A stretch of 64,000 nucleotides of DNA from contig JAHDVF020000579.1 in the NCBI GenBank assembly GCA_022606425.2, forward strand, positions 1-64,000, in the 5' to 3' direction. The translations under genes were made by a program, and so were the position numbers. Positions within the stretch are counted from its first letter, which is position 1; the number at the start of each line of letters is the position of its first letter. The DNA is from Lepidostoma basale (taxonomy: Eukaryota; Arthropoda; Insecta; Trichoptera; Lepidostomatidae). Below, piece after piece: positions 21,490-34,231 of the stretch. The notes under the pieces were generated by a model. It was not told the DNA's origin and searched no databases. It saw only the letters and a list, made by a program, of their open reading frames with translations.

Positions 21490-21745
21490 CCTTTTTTTCT
21501 TCCTCTTAGTTTAGGTCGTATGACCTGTTTGTGATGGTGAGTTGTCCTGGGATGATGATGTCCAGCCATATCTCCATCTTTTTGGCAGCCTTCCTGGTAG
21601 TATCTTGCTGCTTGTTTTTTTTTTAACAATTTTTGCAATTCTTGTATTCTTCATGGGGTCCACGTGGTCTCTCCAAAAAGTAGGGTTCACATTTCTGCTA
21701 CTCTGAGAAGATTTTCAGTTATACTGGTATCGGATCTGACCTCTA
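21490..21745 (-). pseudogene. LINE-G-like 3' fragment, decayed
   Basis: Antisense 'PGRLPKRWRYGWTSSSQDN' matches the LINE-G 'GRPPKRW.DSWESTSQE' block. It is joined directly to the LINE-A copy on its left. Confidence 0.55.
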
Positions 21746-21749
21746 TTCT

Positions 21750-21985
21750 ACTCAGATCATCTTGTTTGTAGTCTGCCCGGGTATCTGACACCGGTTTTCG
21801 ATCGCCATTCCAAAATGCGTCTCGTTAACCGATCATACGTTGTCTTCATTGTACGGCTGGCCTAATTTCACTTCAACAAAGCTATTTTGGACGTTACATC
21901 GACAACTTTTATCCTTTTTCTATTCCATTATATTCGTTTCCTGTTTCGTAGACTGGTGTTCAACATCCACCTCTCCATTGCTCGT
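21750..21985 (-). pseudogene. LINE-C fragment, decayed
   Basis: Antisense match to 22840-23130: 'RAMERWMLNTSLRNRKRI' with frameshifts, then 'GQPY..'-like and 'EWRSKTG.RYPGR'. No tail is present. Confidence 0.6.
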
Positions 21986-21987
21986 TG

Positions 21988-22262
21988 TTAGTTAGAAATT
22001 TTCAATTCTGGGATTGGTTTGCAGCAATTTCTTTTATTATTCTCTTCCATTCTTCCCTGTCTTGTGCGGGTCTTTTGAAATCTGCATATAATGAGCAGCG
22101 CATGTCCACCAACAGGTCCTCCAGGTACTAGTACGGCGTAGGCGTCCGTTGAGTTTGTCCCCTCGGTCATACCCTCCATTATGGCATGCAAGAGACCTTT
22201 TTGACGTATTACATGGCCGATCCATCTTGCACGCCTTTCGGACAAGGTCCTGAGCTCGTTGT
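21988..22262 (-). pseudogene. LINE-B 3' end
   Basis: Antisense of the LINE-B C-terminus ('RTLSERRARWIGHVIRQKG', 'AIMEGMTEGTNS'). A deletion splits the frame between 'GTNSTDAY' and the last 50 codons. The same sequence is better preserved at 24534-24808. Confidence 0.75.
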
Positions 22263-22264
22263 AC

Positions 22265-22735
22265 AAAACCAAAATATAATGCAATTAAAAAAATAGTGAT
22301 ATTTTTACATACTGAGTTGAATTTTGACTTATTTTAAATTTAATATTTTATTTCTTCTTAAACCTGCGAGTAAGATATCAAATACCGAACATCTGCTATC
22401 CCTACAGTAGGCAATACTTACGCATTTCACCGTTTAATACGATCATGGTACTTAGTGAAATAATTCCCTAATTGCCAAATCGGCGATGCTAAGAACACCC
22501 AGAACCGCTAAGCCCTACTTACATTCGCCATAATCTGATTCTAATTTCATTCCCAGGAAATACGGGAAATTTTCATTCACCTCAATATTTTAAACGAGAA
22601 TTCTAAAGATATTGATAAAACGTTTTTTCATTGTAATACACATTGACACAATGACCAAACTTAGTCAAATCTACAGTTTAGATATGTGTCCCTCTTAAGT
22701 ACATAATGTGATCGATAATTTTAAAAATATTATTT
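22265..22735. other. No gene seen
   Basis: Unique AT-rich sequence. Confidence 0.45.
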
Positions 22736-22739
22736 GCAA

Positions 22740-23135
22740 AATAAAACATCATAATCATCATCATCATCAACCTTTCGTCGTCCAGTTCTGAACATAGGCC
22801 TCCCTTTCCGACTTCCACAACTCTCTATCTCTCGCCGCTGTGTGCCATTGACCTCCTGCCACTCTCTTGATGTCATCAGAACATCTGGCTTGTGGTCTGC
22901 CAGGTTTTTTATGGCCGGATCTCGGTCGCCACTCCAGGGTGCATCTTGTCCACCGATCATCTTTTTTCCTTGCTAAAGCTATATATGGCTGGCCCAATTC
23001 CACTTCAACGATGCTATTTTGCACGCTACGTTCGCAACTTTGGTCCTTTCTCTGATCCATTCATTTCGCTTTCTGTCTCGCAGACTGATGTTAAACATCC
23101 TCCTCTCTATTGCTGCTGGGTCACTTGGAGTTTCC
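22740..23135 (-). pseudogene. LINE-C 3' end with ATG/GAT tail
   Basis: The minus-strand frame has 'SIVEVELGQPYIALARKKDD', 'EWRPRSGHKKPGRPQARCSD', 'DIKRVAGGQWHTAARDRELW' and 'EAYVQNWTTKG', then a tail of GATGATGATGATTATGATG. This is a LINE-C relative with a different 3' microsatellite. Confidence 0.7.
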
Positions 23136-23177
23136 GTATTTTTTATTTAATTAATTTTATTTATTTTCATTATTATT

Positions 23178-23412
23178 TATTTATTTATTTTTTGTATACA
23201 ACAGGTTACCCAATTACTGCATACAATTTATTTTTGGCTATTATATTGATTCTCGTGACATGTGATAGATAGCTTATCTATCGCCATTTTATTGTCACGT
23301 GAATTCTACACCAGACCAATGACAGTGTGACAAACACACTGTCATCGCCGGGAATTGAACCCAGGACCTTTAGTATGGAAGTCAGAGCTCTCACCACTCT
23401 GCCACGAAGGTA
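23178..23412 (-). repeat. tRNA-derived SINE
   Basis: On the minus strand: A box TGGCAGAGTGG (complement at 23394-23404) and B box GGTTCAATTCC (complement at 23351-23361), 43 bases apart start to start. A SINE body then ends in TACAAAAAATAAATAAATAAAT. It matches 46437-46710 closely. The TGGCAGAGTGG and GGTTCRATTCC pair is the internal pol III promoter of tRNA-derived SINEs. Confidence 0.8.
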
Positions 23413-23419
23413 TTGTTCT

Positions 23420-23840
23420 TCTTATTAACGTAACTCTTTTCAGACTATGCACATGTTAAATATATTTTTCTTCGGGTGGAACGCGAATCTTTTGGACTTA
23501 AGGATATAGGACAGTTTACCGCTAACAGCCCATATAGGAACCCGCCTACGTTCGATCTAGGCTTCTAGGTTTTTTCCGCCCTCCTAGATAACAAACGAGG
23601 CCCTGGCGACCAAAAACCGGTGGTATAACCCTAAGACATCCTCAGAATTAAATTCCTGTCGCGCGCACACGTGGAAGAAGTTCCAGAAAAGAAAAATAAA
23701 ATAAAAAACTCCCATTCTAGTCTGGACAGTGTGGTATGGAGCTACCAAACTACCGTAGCCGTCCAAATAATCCCCAAGATGAAAAAAAATTCTTTTTGTT
23801 AATCATTTATTTAATATCAAAGATATAACATTTAATTTTA
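23420..23840. other. No gene recognised
   Basis: 23500-23780 is GC-richer with mixed composition and no repeats elsewhere in the window. A 60-codon minus-strand frame (23584-23766) has no recognisable domain. Confidence 0.4.
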
Positions 23841-23844
23841 AGTA

Positions 23845-23908
23845 TTAACTAACTAACCGTCGTAACTAAACGCCATCTCCCTGAAGGGGTAGGCAGAAAG
23901 AATGGATT
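23845..23908 (-). pseudogene. LINE-A extreme 3' end
   Basis: AACTAACTAACCGTC, an insertion, then GCCATCTCCCTGAAGGGGTAGG and AGAAAGAATGG. Only about 60 bp remain. Confidence 0.65.
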
Positions 23909-24134
23909 TTTTTAGAAACACTAGTATACGTATAAAGAACATAAACCATCTTGAAATATCGTTTGCTTTTGTCTATATTTGCTTCGCTCCTCATTTGAGA
24001 ATCGTGAGTTGAATCCTGAATATCATTTGGACTATATGTCAAATTAATGTACTTTAATTTTTGCCCACATTGGGGTTTGGTAATTATATTGTACTACGAT
24101 TGATTCAAATAATCGTTCTTTTTTAAATTAACCG

Positions 24135-25222
24135 TCGCGTTGCCATGTGGTCAATTGAGTTTCCACTGCCAATTTAAAGTTGATTTTCTTAAAACCTATG
24201 GACCCTAATATTATAAAAAAATTGTAATCCTCCATTGAAGTGTTCTCAATATTTCGTAATAAAAAAAAAGCAAAAAATCACTTCCTTCATCCCAAAAAAA
24301 AATATTTACTAAGACTGCCCTCACCTTCATTCGTGTTAAGGTAGAATTTGTTTTGCTAATATTTACAACTTTATCAAAAGTGACAAATACTTACTCGCTG
24401 TTTTGAACGTATTATAAATTATATGTTTGGCCTTTTCTCATAGGTACGTAATAATACCGACTGTGGACGGAAACGCAGCATGCAACTTAATAATATCAGA
24501 ACTGTGAAAATATTAACACTTTACCAAAAGGGAAGGCACCTGCTCAGGACCTTGTCCGAAAGGCGTGCAAGATGGATCGGCCATGTAATACGTCAAGAAG
24601 GTCTCTTGCATGCCATAATGGAGGGTATGATCGAGGGGACAAACTCTAGGGGACGCCCACGCCGAGAGTACCTGGAGGACCTGTTGGTGGACGTACGCTG
24701 CTCATCATATGCAGATCTCAAAAGAGCCGCACAAAACAGGGAAAAATGGAAGAGAATAATGGAGGAAATTGCTGCAAACCAATCCCAGGATTGAAACCAG
24801 AGAGAGAGACCAAAAGGGACAAATATTAATACGTACTCGTTGTCTTGAACGTACTTTGTACATTTTGCCTAGGTGCCTTTATCATACGTAAAATCTCGTA
24901 AAGTCTCGCCCCGCCGGCCGCGGCGCGGCGCGGCGGGGCGAGACAAGTTTATACTTGGTGTCAGTTGCTCGATGCTGTGACGCATTCCATATCAGAAATC
25001 GCATGGTTCCAGAAAAAAATTAATAATGATATGTTTTTCAAATAATCCATGTATGTTATAGATATCGATCTATTCCTAATGAAATTCCCTACAAGATGAC
25101 ATAAATTAAATTTGATTCATCGAGTCATATGCTTGATATTTAGATAAAGTTAGCGGTAAACTGAATTGACCACATGGGAGCGAGCGTTTTGTTTTGAACA
25201 CGGTACGTTAAGGGTTACTAAA
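24135..25222 (+). mobile_element. Element X, copy 1 (non-autonomous, imperfect TIRs), interrupted
   Basis: The same ~800 bp occur inverted at 33424-34215. The subterminal sequences of the two ends mirror each other (CCATGTGGTCAATTGAGTTT against CCATGTGGTAAATTCAGTTT), suggesting a DNA transposon derivative. It contains a GC-rich hairpin with perfect 14-bp arms GTCTCGCCCCGCCG / CGGCGGGGCGAGAC at about 24915-24956. It is interrupted by LINE-B at 24534-24808. Confidence 0.7.
24534..24808 (+). pseudogene. LINE-B 3' end inserted in element X
   Basis: An intact 82-codon C-terminal frame runs 'RTLSERRARWIGHVIRQEG', 'AIMEGMIEGTNSRGRPRREY', 'LEDLLVDVRC', 'EIAANQSQD' and stop, then the AAACCAGAGAGAGAG tail. 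It is flanked by an 11-bp duplication ACCAAAAGGGA (24523-24533, 24809-24819). The uninterrupted element X copy has the site once, so this insertion is proven within the window. The frame lacks all catalytic motifs. Confidence 0.85.
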
Positions 25223-25261
25223 AAAATAAAAAGTCAACCCTTACGTAATATAATGGGCTTA

Positions 25262-25582
25262 TTTAACATAACAACAACAACAATAACAACAAACCATCAG
25301 GCCTTTTTCAGCAGAGGTAGGCAGAGAGAATGGACCGCCACACTACTCTATCCTGACACCCCTCTCTAGATTCCTCCACATTCATACAGCGAGTCATACA
25401 CCCACGTCGATTCCTCCGACCTCTAACATGACCAATTTTCAAAATTTGATTAATTTGGTCATGCCATATTTTCCTTGGACTACCTCGACTCCGTACTCCA
25501 TTTATGTATACTTAATTAACCATTCTTTCTCCATCCATGCGCTCCGTTTGTCCAAACCAACGCATTTAATAAACATTTTGTA
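25262..25582 (-). pseudogene. LINE-A 3' end, subfamily A3 with GTT tail
   Basis: Tail reads AACAACAACAATAACAACAAACCATCAG, a GTT/GTTT rather than GTTA microsatellite. The coding remnant runs antisense to 'FGQTERMDGERMV'. It shares the GAGTCATACAC..ACGTCGATTC signature with 30945, 36892 and 44385. Confidence 0.7.
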
Positions 25583-26125
25583 GAAAAATCAGTTATATTT
25601 AGCATCCACAAATTATAATCAGCAGTTTAAAAAAAGCAGTGCTTACCTGTGCTTATCTGAGAGCCAAAAATCTCGTAAATTAATTTCTCACAAAGCTTAA
25701 TTTCGAGCGAATTTTAAATAACGTAAAATCGTAGTCCACCTTCAAATTAGAGAATTTCTCATTTCCTTTATTTCTTTCGAAATTAATTTTCATTCGCCCT
25801 TCCGACCATTAGGAAGACTTCAATCTCCCTTTGATTGTTTACTCGTCTCTTCAGGCTGCTTACCTTCAATTGTTTCCTCAAAAATAACAAAGAAGCGTCC
25901 TTTTATTTTATAAAATGAGAACAATAAAAAACGCCACAAAGTTGGAGGTTCCTGTACACAAAGCTTAAGAATAGACAAGGAATTCTTTAGGGTAATACTG
26001 AAGACAGTAGTGTAACAAGATGCAATGAAAGAAAAATAATATTGGAGTCCACATTTAACTAACTTATGCATTAATTATAATTCAATAATTTTCTGTATGA
26101 ATGAAAAAATTCACAATTTAACAAA
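25583..26125. other. No gene seen
   Basis: Unique AT-rich sequence with only chance frames. Confidence 0.45.
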
Positions 26126-27766
<1,641 letters not shown>

Positions 27767-27824
27767 TTATCTCTCTTATATTTTATCTCTCTCTTTCCTA
27801 TCATACTCCTCATCAAGACCTATG

Positions 27825-28232
27825 TATGGAGTAAATCTGAAAGAGTTAAACGGAGGCTTTTGAGATGTGGTCCTATAGAAGACTATAAGGAATTTCCTGG
27901 AGAGACCACATCACAAATGAGGAGGTTCTCCAAAGAATCAAAATAGGAAGACACCTGCTCAGGACCTTGTCCGAAAGGCGTGCAAGATGGATCGGCCATG
28001 TAATACGACGAGAAGGCCTCTTGCATACCAAAATGGAGGGTATGACCGAGGGGACAAACTCTAGGGGACGCCCACGTCGAGAGTACCTGGAGGACCTGTT
28101 GTTGGACGTGCGCTGCTCATCATATGCAAATTTCAAAAGAGCCGCACAAGACAGTAAAGAATGAAAGAGAAGAATACAGGAAATTGTTGCAAACCAATCC
28201 CAGGATTCAAACCAGAGAGAGACATTATAAAA
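27825..28232 (+). pseudogene. LINE-B 3' end
   Basis: Decayed '[20 protein letters not shown]' (from a 'RMLRIPWRDHITNEEVLQRI' -like block), then 'RTLSERRARWIGHVIRREG' to 'AAQDSKE' stop, and tail ACCAGAGAGAGAC. It reaches further 5' than the other two LINE-B copies. Confidence 0.75.
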
Positions 28233-28259
28233 AAATATTTTCTTATTTGTAGATTTGAT

Positions 28260-28650
28260 CAAACAATTGTTTTACGTATTAAATCGATTGTGATTAGTGT
28301 GTACCTACCCAAAATTATACAATATAACGCCCAATAACACTCAGGGTGGGCCACTTTCGGGAATTCTATCATTAGATATCACAATACGAAACACCGTAAT
28401 TGTATACGGCAATCCCCTTGCTTATATCGGGCACTTACTCAAACAATGGTTTTGCCATTTGAAAGACGATTCCAAGCGTGAAGGTATTATTTGTAAAGCA
28501 AAATCATGGGGCGTTTTTACTGAAGCGTTCCGAAGGAAAGGGGAGAAATATGTGTATCAAATTTAGGCTTTCCGTTGTATTTGTAATGTGAAAGGTCGAA
28601 ACTGTTGTATATGTCACAATGATCTGAATGAAAATTATTTGAATGGTATG
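28260..28650. other. Unrecognised 89-codon open frame
   Basis: 28297-28566 is open on the plus strand in sequence with better-than-local GC content. I recognise no domain, and there is no neighbouring gene. It could be an unclassified transposon fragment or chance. Confidence 0.2.
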
Positions 28651-28657
28651 AAACATA

Positions 28658-28733
28658 TTTTCCCACATTTAAATATTATAAATTTTCCCACATTTAAATA
28701 TTATAAATTTTCCCACATTTAAATATTATAAAA
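28658..28733. repeat. 25-bp tandem repeat, three copies
   Basis: TTTTCCCACATTTAAATATT-based units start at 28658, 28683 and 28708 and are virtually identical. Confidence 0.9.
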
Positions 28734-28734
28734 A

Positions 28735-29135
28735 CAAGTATATGAGAACTGACAGAAAGGTCAGAATATATAAAACCTGCGTAAGGCCTATGCTGACATA
28801 TAGCATTGAGACCAGAGCGTATACCACAATAACATAGGCTAAAGTACTGGTGGCAGAGATGAGGACGCTGAGGATGATAGCAGGAAAGACTATTCGAGAT
28901 AGGGTAAGGAACACGCCAACCGCGAGATCTGCAAGGTGGAGGATGTCGTGAGATGGGGCAGAGGATGGATCTCACCAGAATCGCACACGCTGTGGCGCAT
29001 CAGATTCCTGCCGGCTGCCGTCCCCCCGGAAGACCGCCCAAGAGATGGAGAGATAGTTGGGAGTCAACCTCTCAAGAGAGGCCAGCCTGATTTCAGAAAC
29101 AGAACAAAGGTCTATAAGGAGAAGAAGAAGAAGAA
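28735..29135 (+). pseudogene. LINE-G C-terminal region
   Basis: 'RTDRKVRIYKTCVRPMLTYS', 'AEMRTLRMIAGKTIRDRVRN' and 'EVEDVVRW'-like blocks are readable, then 'RPPRDGEIVGS'-type sequence and GAAGAAGAAGAAGAAGAA. It extends LINE-G upstream of the other copies and overlaps in content with 54775-54970. Confidence 0.7.
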
Positions 29136-29169
29136 GAAATATTATATACGAAAAAATACTTATATAATA

Positions 29170-29605
29170 AATAGCACAGACCCTTATGTATGGAAGCGAA
29201 GCATGGAACTAGTGAAAGAAGGATGAAAGTTGAATAAATGTAGTAGAAATGAGATCTCTTCAACGAATGTGTTGATACTATGTGTATGAGAGAGTGTCGA
29301 ATAAAAATATATATAAAAAAGTGAATGCAGTGCGAATGATGGAGAGGATGAATGAAGAATGAATGGCAAATAGTAAATGTTAACGATGTAAATGGAACTA
29401 GAAATAGAGGAAGACCGAGGTAAACGTGTCACGGTCAAATAAATCAAACATTAAATGTCGCTCACGTGAAAAATCAGAGAAATCGACGCGCGTGCATGAC
29501 ACGATGTATGAATATTGAGGAAGCGAAAGTAATGTGTCAGGAAAGAAAAGTGTGGCGTCTATCCTTCGGGGAGACGGCGTGATGGTTAATTAGTTAGTAA
29601 GTTAT
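29170..29605 (+). pseudogene. LINE-A 3' half (A1), decayed
   Basis: Runs from 'DPYVWKRSMEL' through 'VEMRSLQRMC' to 'EARVMCQERKVWR' and the TTAATTAGTTAG tail. A block around 'YPF' is deleted. Confidence 0.7.
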
Positions 29606-29995
29606 ATTAAAAGGGGTTTGTTTCGCCCTTCGAGAGCATTCTCAAACTAAACCTAATTGCCTAACAGTGTGTTCTTATAAAGATGTTTTCAAATAACTTG
29701 GGGTGAGGGAAATTATATAAACATTTTTTTAGCGGTACTTAAAAGTAATTATAATAAGAATTTTGCAAAGTTTTACAAAACTAATTTTAGATTTTTAATA
29801 AAATCTAATTATCTCTTGAATTTAGTGATAAGTAAATGCAGGTAAATAAACTCTCAATTAGACTTCTGGGAATTCTGAGGCAAAATACATAATGATAAAT
29901 AGGGACAGTTTTATATTAAAATAAAAAATCAACTTAAAAGCGAAAAAGACATCACGTTTTCAAGATATATTTTATATCGCATAGTAACTTGTAGT
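29606..29995. other. No gene; module F-like fragment at 29618-29650
   Basis: GTTTGTTTCGCCCTTCGAGAGCATTCTC is an antisense module F core half. The rest is AT-rich and unassigned. Confidence 0.4.
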
Positions 29996-29999
29996 AGGG

Positions 30000-30200
30000 T
30001 AGCTGAGAGGATGGACCACCATACAGCTCTGTCTTATTATTAACCTTCATTTACATTAATACATCGTCACACGCACGCTCGTAGATTTTCCCGACTTCAA
30101 ATGTGGCCGCCTATTTTTAATTAGTTTGGTCATGCCATGTTTTTCTCGGTCATCCTCGGCTTCTTTTTCCATTCTCACTGCTTGTGAACATTTTTTTACC
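30000..30200 (-). pseudogene. LINE-A fragment (A2)
   Basis: Antisense of the '..VWRSILSA' to 'VVKK' region, with CGTAGATT..CCGACTTCAAATGTGGCC as in other A2 copies. It lacks the tail. Confidence 0.65.
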
Positions 30201-30204
30201 ATTC

Positions 30205-30370
30205 ACATAAAATATAATAACATTTCTAGAAAACAGAAGTTTTCATTCGTATTAATTATTTAATATGGAATTTTACATCTTTAATGTTAAAATTCATACC
30301 CAGAAGAAGAGACGTTTGTATATCGAAACGTGTTTGTAAAAAGTGCAAAAAAGTGTTCTGATAATACATA
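30205..30370 (+). repeat. Module F fragment plus decayed hammerhead-like motif
   Basis: 30205-30285 has TTTCTAGAAAACAGAAG, TTTTCATTCGTATTAATTATT and the GGAATTTTACATC end. 30301-30350 then reads CCAGAAGA..GAGACG..CGAAAC-GTGTTT, a weak hammerhead resemblance. Confidence 0.45.
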
Positions 30371-30619
30371 TAATTATAAAAAGTTATTAAAAAATCGTTT
30401 AGATTAAGTATTTAGTTTTGTTTTACATAATTTTCAGCTTCGAATGATGTTGACAGTTCACTGTCATCTTTTGGTCACACTGACGAAGCAAATTGAAGCA
30501 AAAAATAGACAGGAATAAATTTTAATACATATTCAATAAATATAATACTTTTTATTAATTTTCAATAAATTTCTGCAAAACAATTTAAAATTACGATCCG
30601 ATGTTAGCAGAAAATATTA

Positions 30620-30940
30620 AATTATTCGTCATTTTGTCTCCCCCCACTGCTGGGCGTAAGCTTTTTCATCCATCCCTCTGTGTCACTCGCCAGTATTCTC
30701 CAGGCCCTTCCCAAGGTCCGCAAAATACCATCGTTCCACCTGGTAGTCTGTCTCCCGACACTTTTCCGGCTATACCTTACTATCCATTCAGTAACCCTCT
30801 GGATCTATCTTCCATCATTCCGTCGGCACACATGTCGAGCCCATTGCCACTTCATCCTCGCAATACGTATCCCTATATCAGCGACTCTGGTGCGTCTTCC
30901 AATCTCCACATTATTATGTTAATCAAATCAAATATCAGCA
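30620..30940 (-). pseudogene. LINE-C 3' fragment
   Basis: Antisense 'RRTRVADIGIRIARMKWQWA', 'GRWIQRVTEWIV', 'GRQTTRWNDGILRTLGRAWR' and 'LTPSSGG' correspond to the LINE-C 'RIARLKWQWAGHVAR', 'GRPQKRWADDIV' and final block. No GAA tail. Confidence 0.65.
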
Positions 30941-30944
30941 TTTG

Positions 30945-31300
30945 AGATTCTGTCGATGGAAGAAGGTATTATGAACAAAATTATGAAAGGATCGCTGCGT
31001 TGGTCCGGACATATGGAACGCATGGATGGAGAAAGAATGGTTAAGAAAGTATACGTTAATGATGTGAATGGGGTACGAAGTCGAGGCAGACCGAGGAAAA
31101 CATGGCATGACCAAATTAATTAAATACTAAAGGTTGGTCATGTCAGAAGCCGGAAGAATCGACGTGCGTGTATGACTCAATGTATAAATGTGGAGAAAGC
31201 TAGAGAGGTGTGCCAGGATAGAGTACTGTGGCGGTCCATTCTCTCTACCTACCCCTGCGGAGAAACGGCGTGATGGTTTGTTTGTTTGTTTGTTCAAATC
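30945..31300 (+). pseudogene. LINE-A 3' end, subfamily A3 with GTTT tail
   Basis: 'IMNKIMKGSLRWSGHMERMD', 'GERMVKKVYVNDVNGVRSRG', 'RPRKTWHDQIN' and 'ARE.CQDRVLWRSILSTYPC' are readable. One in-frame stop follows 'QIN'. The tail is GATGGTTTGTTTGTTTGTTTG at 31271-31292, the clearest example of a GTTT tail in the family. Confidence 0.75.
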
Positions 31301-31775
31301 AAATTAAATTTATAGAAGGAATCGGGTCGTGTCCAGGCTTGAACACAAGTTTCTTGGATCAGAAACTATATTAAGCGTACATAAGTCATAATTTTAATTT
31401 TCTTAATCCAAATGTTGGTCAAAATTACGGGATGATTTTAGATTTCCCTAACGATATGCAACGGGGAGCCAAACGCCCTCCACCGCCTTCGGGAAACTTT
31501 TAATGGCCCGGCAACATGCAAGAGGGTCGAAGGACCAACTTTTCTTTATGATCACGGGCTTTAAAGAAAACTCTTAGATTTTATGTAGCTTTCAACATTT
31601 TAGTACGAGCTAAAATTATTTTTGTCACCAGGTGAGATCAAATTATTATGCGAGGATTTTCAATGTGTTTATTTCGCACTCTATGTCGTAAAACTAAGCA
31701 CTTTATATGAAAAGGAGAATTCAACAAAACGTTTACAATAATAAAATTTTTAATAAAGCGATTCAACAAAATAAT
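31301..31775. other. No gene seen
   Basis: 31430-31560 is GC-richer and unique. No exon is supportable. Confidence 0.4.
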
Positions 31776-31779
31776 TGTA

Positions 31780-31870
31780 ATAATAAAGCAAGAGAAGTAT
31801 ATCAGGAAAGAAAAGTGTGGAAGACCATTTAGAGAGACCACGTTATGGTTAGTTAGTGAGTTAGTTTTAC
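31780..31870 (+). pseudogene. LINE-A extreme 3' end
   Basis: 'AREVYQERKVW' then a compressed 3' end and GGTTAGTTAGTGAGTTAG. Confidence 0.6.
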
Positions 31871-31875
31871 TTTAT

Positions 31876-32500
31876 AAACATAACTAACTAACTAACCATC
31901 ACGCCGTCTCCCCGAAAGGGTAGGCAGAAAGAATGGACTGCCACACTTTTACTGATGCGACACTCCATCCTTCTCTTTTCGCCCCGCGGGAGACGTGGTG
32001 TGACACCAATAGGCATCTCCCGCGCACACTTCGATCGTCCAACACCCACAAAATAAATCTAAAACAAATAATATAAAATACAATGATATAAAATAAAATA
32101 ACAAAATAATAATAATTTAACACAAAATGTTCTTTTTAGATGGTGTACACACTGTCTTATTAATTTATGTTTCACGAATCCACCGTTTTTTTTAAATTTA
32201 GCACATAATATAATACTACATAATGTTTTTTTTCGATGTTGCACATGTTGACATGGACGATCCGGACTTTTGTGTTTATTTAATTTATGTTACACGTATC
32301 CACCGGTTTTTAAATTAGCTGTAATGAGGCACTTTACGAGCAAGAACTTTTAAATTATATTGAAGAAATTATTCAAATTGTCATTGGAACAAATGAAAAT
32401 TTTATTTTTACACCTGTCAAAATTCTTTATAAAAACGATAAAACTAATATAATTTTAACAGCAAAACAGTACAAACGTATTACGTGTCACAATTAACTAT
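31876..32500 (-). mobile_element. Non-autonomous element with LINE-A 3' end, copy 2
   Basis: The LINE-A-like end is at 31882-31950. The body matches 39118-39718 along its length (for example GTTGACATGGACGATCCGG and CAATTGTCATTGGAACAAATG-type blocks on the plus strand), with a ~27-bp deletion at GGGTTGCGAACC. It continues past the end of copy 1. Confidence 0.7.
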
Positions 32501-33385
32501 TTTAAAGTGCGGCAACAGTTAAATTGACCAAAACAAATCACATATACACGAAATATCTCCAAATTTACAGGAGCAGCGCACCACATGAACCAAACCAAAT
32601 TTTCAAAATCAGAATAATAACTCATTTTTTCACGATTTGTTCACTCATTTATTTACTCATTTGGTTTCTCATTTAATTACTCATTTGCATACTCGTGTAC
32701 TTACTTGTAACTCATTTCACTTTTATCATATAAATAATATACACGCGGAGAGTAAGGAGTATTAATATACGTTATCAAGTATTTCTACGCGTGATGTTAA
32801 AATTGTGCAAATAAATCAGTATATACTTTAATTACTTCCATTACCATGGGCGGTCATGTTTTCATAAATCTACGTGAAATATCGTTCCACTCCCGCTTGT
32901 TAATTAGCTAACAAACTGAGAAATTATTGTTTCCTGAATAATCATTCCGTTACAAGTAGCAGATTTTTTCAAGTAAAACAGCGTAGACTGAGTCAAACAA
33001 TGGCTGTTCAGAGAGACGGGAGATTTCGGTTTGCTGACGCTAAGCGGTTTATTGGGATGATAAATGATTTCTTTTCTATTCTAATCTCATTGTGTTGAAC
33101 AGCCAAAAGTTTAATCGGATAAAATACCTTTTCAGATCTCATAAATATCATTTCAGACTTGTTGCTCGAATAAAGGCCGTTTGAAATGAGAAAAAGTGAG
33201 CGCTGCTAAAATTCTACAGAGATTAAAAGGCAAAGAAATTTAATTAAATTAATAATGTCAGAGGGCAGCAATCGATGCTGTCCTTTATGTTTTTTTATTA
33301 CAGTTAAATTCGTGTTATTTGTGATAGAAACGAAACGAAACTCGATAATTACTCGATAATACTGGAGAATACTCGGTTATTACTT
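32501..33385. other. No gene; short CTCATTT repeat
   Basis: ACTCATTT and related 8-11-base units repeat several times at 32618-32725. The rest is unique and AT-rich. Confidence 0.5.
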
Positions 33386-33387
33386 TT

Positions 33388-33423
33388 TATTGAAAGTTAA
33401 GGCGTTAACACTGTGGAATGCCA
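33388..33423. repeat. Module Q end fragment
   Basis: TTGAAAGTTAAGGCGTTAACACTGTGGAATGCC matches the Q element end at 2563-2600, cut off by element X at TTAA. Confidence 0.55.
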
Positions 33424-34215
33424 TTAACCCTTAACGTACCGTGTTCAAAACAAAACGCTCGCTCCCATGTGGTAAATTCAGTTTACCGCTAACTTTATCT
33501 AAATATCAAGCATATGACTCGATGAATCAAAATTAAATTTATGTCATCTTGTAGGGAATTTCATTAGGAATAGATCGATATCTATAACATACATGGATTA
33601 TTTGAAAAACATATCATTATTAATTTTTTTCTGGAACCATGCGATTTCTGATATGGAATGCGTCACAGCATACGAGCAACTGGACACCAAGTATAAACTT
33701 GTCTCCGCGCCGCGCCGGCGGGGCGAGACTTTACGAGATTTTACGTATGATAAAGGCACCTAGGCAAAATGTATAGTACGTTCAAGACAACGAGTACGTA
33801 TTAATATTTGTCCCTTTTGGTAAAGTGTTAATATTTTCACAGTTCTGATATTATTAAGTTGCGTGCTGCGTTTCCATCCACAGTCGATATTATTACGTAC
33901 CTATTGAAAAGGCCAAACATATAATTTATAATACGTTCAAAACAGCGAGTAAGTATTTGTCACTTTTGATAAAGTTGTAAATATTAGCAAAACAAATTCT
34001 ACCTTAACACGAATGAAGGTGAGGGCAGTCTTAGAAAATATTTTTTTTTGGGATGAAGGAAGTAATTTTTTGCTTTTTTTTTTATTACGAAATATTGAGA
34101 ACACTTCAATGGAGAATTACAATTTTTTTGATAATATTAGGATCCATAGGTTTTAAGAAAATCAACTTTAAATTGGCAGTGGAAACTCAATTGACCACAT
34201 GGCAACGCGACGGTT
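33424..34215 (-). mobile_element. Element X, copy 2 (uninterrupted)
   Basis: Inverted counterpart of 24135-25222. At the LINE-B insertion point it reads straight across (CCCTTTTGGTAAAG), giving the empty site. The GC hairpin is altered here: one arm is GGCGGGGCGAGAC and the other is rearranged. It has no open frame. Confidence 0.75.
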
Positions 34216-34231
34216 AAAAAAAACAATGCTG

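Noticed and set aside
24900..24960. CpG island or promoter at the GC-rich block
   Set aside because: The block is a short perfect hairpin inside element X and recurs with changes in copy 2.
30601..30945. Proline/serine-rich 114-codon frame
   Set aside because: Antisense of LINE-C.
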